Positions 61,588-64,000 of a stretch of 64,000 bases of DNA are shown in pieces. Location: assembly GCF_002019595.1 (NCBI RefSeq), contig NZ_KV917369.1, positions 4,480,624 to 4,544,623 of the forward strand, in the 5' to 3' direction. This stretch comes from Priestia abyssalis. Lineage in GTDB: Bacteria > Bacillota > Bacilli > Bacillales > Bacillaceae_H. The translations under genes and the position numbers were made by a program. The notes below the pieces were generated by a model. The model made no database searches. It was not told the DNA's origin and was given only the letters and a program-made list of their open reading frames with translations. Position 1 is the first letter of the stretch; the number at the start of each line of letters is the position of its first letter.

Positions 61588-62439
61588 ATGATGAGTGAGA
61601 TGAAAAGAATTTCCTTTATTGGAGCGGGCTCTATGGCAGAGGCGATGATTGCAGGTTTGCTTCAGCACGAACATGTTAAAAAACAGCATGTTACGATTAC
61701 AAATCGCACAAATGATGAACGCCTTGAATATTTCCGCAGCGAGTATGGTGTGAATGCGACTCGTGACGAGAAACAATTAATTGAACAAACCGATGTGATC
61801 GTCCTGGCGATGAAACCGAAAGATTTAGCGGAAGGAGTTGCAGGAATAAAGCAATATGTTCATGAACAACAATTAGTTATTTCTTTATTGGCCGGGGTTT
61901 CCACGAAAAGCATCGCTTGCTTACTGGGAAGAAATGTACCTATCGTACGAGCGATGCCAAATACCTCGGCTGCCATCGGGCGCTCTGCTACTGCCATCGC
62001 AAAAGGAGAATATGCAACCGATGACCACCTCTCCTTCGCCGCTCAGCTATTCGAAACGGTCGGAATCGTATCTGTCGTCAACGAAAACCTTTTACATGCC
62101 GTTACAGGTCTCTCAGGAAGCGGGCCGGCCTATGTCTATTACTTGGTAGAATCAATGGAAAAAGCAGCTGAACAAATTGGAATTGAGGGTCCTGTTGCAA
62201 AAGATCTTATTCTTCAAACATTAATCGGAGCAGCTGAAATGTTAAAGCAATCTCCAAAACACCCTGCTGTATTGCGCAAAGAAGTAACGAGTCCAGGAGG
62301 AACGACAGAAGCAGGCATCCAAAAACTCGAAACATACCACTTCCAAGAAGCGATGGTTGAATGCATTAAGCGAGCTGCCGATCGCTCGAAAGAATTAGGG
62401 ACGGCTATTGAGGAAGAAATATTAACTAAGCGAGGTTGA
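61588..62439 (+). CDS. proI: Pyrroline-5-carboxylate reductase ProI
   Basis: Last enzyme of proline synthesis, 283 residues. Rossmann GAGSMAEAMIAG (about 11-22) and the signature SGSGPAYVYYLVESMEKAA (about 175-193). Bacillus has several paralogues; the proline T-box upstream and position beside yqjP and namA indicate ProI. GGAGG 6 bp before the ATG. Its stop codon lies inside family A copy 3. Confidence 0.94.
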   Translation: MMSEMKRISFIGAGSMAEAMIAGLLQHEHVKKQHVTITNRTNDERLEYFRSEYGVNATRDEKQLIEQTDVIVLAMKPKDLAEGVAGIKQYVHEQQLVISLLAGVSTKSIACLLGRNVPIVRAMPNTSAAIGRSATAIAKGEYATDDHLSFAAQLFETVGIVSVVNENLLHAVTGLSGSGPAYVYYLVESMEKAAEQIGIEGPVAKDLILQTLIGAAEMLKQSPKHPAVLRKEVTSPGGTTEAGIQKLETYHFQEAMVECIKRAADRSKELGTAIEEEILTKRG

Positions 62440-62590
62440 CTCAAAAGGTCTAAAGAGCAGACCTTTTGAGTCAACCTCCTGAAAGGACCCGTCATGGGAA
62501 TCCAGAAAAATCAAGGATTTAGTGACGGGGGCCCTTTCAGTAAAAAATTATTTTTGCTGCTTATTCATCACTTATGGGACAATCACAGAC
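62432..62590 (+). repeat. Family A two-hairpin repeat, copy 3, at the proI stop codon
   Basis: Hairpin 1 (62432-62478) is a perfect 20-bp stem GAGGTTGACTCAAAAGGTCT that contains the proI stop. Hairpin 2 (62479-62540) has arms CTGAAAGGACCCGTCAT / GTGACGGGGGCCCTTTCAG and the AATCC-AGAAAAATCAA-GGATT inner loop. The tail (62541-62590) matches copy 2. Confidence 0.8.
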
Positions 62591-62728
62591 TATAAATTGA
62601 ACGGAAGCGGACACTTCATTAACGCAATTGTATCTTGTCGGACAGTCAAAGCTTATTACGTGAGTTAAGCACACGTCCAGTGATATACTGTCAATGTTTA
62701 GAAAATCGAAATAAATGGAGGTTTAAGG

Positions 62729-63745
62729 ATGTCCGCATTATTATTCTCCCCATATTCAGTTAAAAATGTCACCCTTAAAAATCGAATCGTCATGTCGCCG
62801 ATGTGCATGTATTCTTGTCAAAACGAAGATGGAAAAGTTGAAAATTGGCATCTTACCCATTATACGAGTCGAGCTGTGGGGCAAGTCGGATTGATTATGG
62901 TAGAAGCAACAGCCGTTACTCCACAAGGAAGAATTTCTGTCAATGATCTTGGCATCTGGAGTGATGAGCATATTCCTGGATTAAGCCGATTAGTTTCCAT
63001 GATTAAAGAGCATGGTTCTGCCACAGCCATCCAACTCGCTCATGCAGGGAGAAAAGCAACTGTGCCGGGGGAGATTGCAGCCCCTTCTGCCATTGCGTTT
63101 GACGAAAAAATGAAACAGCCAAAAGAAATGACCAAAGAAGATATTAAACAAACCGTTCTGGCATTTCAAGAAGCAGCAAAAAGAGCCAAAACAGCCGGGT
63201 TTGACATCATTGAGCTTCATGGGGCACATGGCTACTTACTAAACGAATTTTTATCTCCATTAAGCAATAAACGAACTGATGAATACGGCGGCTCAAGTGA
63301 AAATCGCTATCGTCTTTTAAAAGAAGTGATTGAATCCGTAAAGGAAGTATGGGACGGTCCATTATTCGTCCGTATTTCCGCTCATGATTATCATGAAGAA
63401 GGACTGACAGCTGAAGACTATATGACGTTCGGGAAGTGGATGAAGCGGGACGGCGTCGATTTAATTGATGTTAGCTCCGGTGCCGTTGTTCCCGCTCGTA
63501 TCCCTACATATCCCGGCTATCAAGTGAAGTTTTCTGAAACGGTAAAATATGGAGCTGATATTGATACAGGAACTGTCGGTCTCATTACAAGCGGGTTGCA
63601 TGCGGAGGAAATCTTGCAAAACGGCCGGGCCAATTTAATCTTTATCGGGCGAGAATTATTACGTAACCCTTATTGGCCGCGGACAGCTGCCCGTGAGCTC
63701 GGAGTAGAAATCAAAGCTCCTGCTCAATACAAGCGCGGCTGGTAA
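62729..63745 (+). CDS. namA: NADPH dehydrogenase NamA (YqjM, old yellow enzyme)
   Basis: FMN ene-reductase, 338 residues, exactly the length of B. subtilis YqjM. SPMCMYSC (Cys about 26, Tyr about 28), HAGRKAT, ELHGAHGYLL (His about 164 and 167), and the C-terminal arginine in YKRGW that completes the neighbouring active site in the tetramer. Reduces enones and nitro compounds; induced by toxic xenobiotics in B. subtilis. GGAGG precedes the ATG. Confidence 0.95.
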   Translation: MSALLFSPYSVKNVTLKNRIVMSPMCMYSCQNEDGKVENWHLTHYTSRAVGQVGLIMVEATAVTPQGRISVNDLGIWSDEHIPGLSRLVSMIKEHGSATAIQLAHAGRKATVPGEIAAPSAIAFDEKMKQPKEMTKEDIKQTVLAFQEAAKRAKTAGFDIIELHGAHGYLLNEFLSPLSNKRTDEYGGSSENRYRLLKEVIESVKEVWDGPLFVRISAHDYHEEGLTAEDYMTFGKWMKRDGVDLIDVSSGAVVPARIPTYPGYQVKFSETVKYGADIDTGTVGLITSGLHAEEILQNGRANLIFIGRELLRNPYWPRTAARELGVEIKAPAQYKRGW

Positions 63746-63748
63746 AAA

Positions 63749-63909
63749 AGCGCAAGCATCTTGGGCAAAAAAGCCGACTAAAGGCGCCGCGTCAATCACC
63801 AACGTTGGCATAACCCCCATCCTGCGGGCCCAAGGAAATAGGGATTAACCCCGTATACGCTTTTTGCCTTATGAGGGCAATCATCTTTTCCCGTGCTGAG
63901 CTAGACACC
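63749..63909 (-). repeat. Family C repeat, third copy
   Basis: On the minus strand GATGATTGCCCTCATAAGGC, AAAAAGCG and CCCTATTTCCTTGGGC are as in 10257-10428, with GCCAACGTTGGTG and GACGCGGCG-CCTTTAGTCGG. It follows namA. Confidence 0.75.
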
Positions 63910-63960
63910 AGTACTGGTCGAAAAATTATACTTTCTTACTATTTTAAAAACCAACTACTA

Positions 63961-63993
63961 AGAAAAGAGACAGGCAATTTCTGTCTCTTTTCC
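63961..63993. terminator. Hairpin near the right edge
   Basis: AGAAAAGAGACAG / CTGTCTCTTTTCC with a seven-base loop. It may close namA or a gene beyond the window. Confidence 0.65.
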
Positions 63994-64000
63994 TAGGAAT

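Overview
The window is a stretch of chromosome from a spore-forming member of the Bacillaceae (Firmicutes). The evidence is a moderate GC content, strong AGGAGG-type ribosome binding sites, several GTG and TTG starts, and a gene order that follows the Bacillus subtilis interval from gudB/ypbH to yqjM almost gene for gene. It carries sporulation genes spmAB, dacB, spoVA, spoIIA-sigF, dacF and spoIIM. No rRNA, tRNA, prophage, transposase or CRISPR array was found, so most of the window is conserved core genome. The unusual material lies in the intergenic gaps and in a few inserted or altered genes.

Layout. 0-10 kb: gudB, the MecA paralogue mecB/ypbH, a MerR/B12-binding regulator that looks like a CarH photoreceptor, ypbG, ypbF, ypbE, ypbD, recS, ypbB and ferredoxin. 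10-17 kb: the riboflavin transporter ribU behind an FMN riboswitch, serA, an M23/LysM endopeptidase, sigX-rsiX, and a lone B12-type ABC permease behind a cobalamin riboswitch. 17-27 kb: the cytochrome c maturation and respiration operon resABC-resDE, rluB, spmAB and dacB. 27-35 kb: sodF, ypuI, scpAB, ypuF, an orphan ribT, ppiB, ypuA and lysA. 35-44 kb: spoVAA to spoVAF, spoIIAA-spoIIAB-sigF and dacF. 44-50 kb: nucleoside salvage genes deoB, punA and a frameshifted pdp, then xerD, yqzK, fur and spoIIM. 50-64 kb: an EndoQ-like nuclease, nudF, mciZ, pncA, yqkF, yqkE, a thiolase divergent from an HMG-CoA lyase, yqkD, yqkB, a CDGSH protein, yqzH, yqjQ, yqjP, T-box-controlled proI, and namA.

How the genes work together. 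Sporulation genes form successive stages: SigF and its anti-sigma switch in the forespore, SpoIIM engulfment, cortex and dehydration functions (DacB, SpmAB, DacF), and the dipicolinic acid channel SpoVA; MciZ blocks FtsZ in the mother cell. ResABC with ResDE couples cytochrome c assembly to oxygen-limited respiration. RibU, the B12 permease and the proline T-box are controlled by metabolite- or tRNA-sensing leaders.

The main new material is a family of structured repeats. Four copies (family A) consist of two consecutive hairpins whose stems vary in sequence while pairing is kept and whose inner loop is conserved. Two copies begin exactly at the stop codon of sigF and proI, and related hairpin pairs follow lysA, ypuI and xerD. 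A second family (B) is a roughly 250-bp element with inverted ends, one copy of which supplies the last codons of ypbD. Further repeats (C, D, E, F) occupy most remaining large gaps. Other points of note are the loss of the riboflavin operon beside ribT, the pdp frameshift, a 58-bp perfect palindrome between pdp and dacF, and operator-like palindromes in the fur and thiolase promoters.
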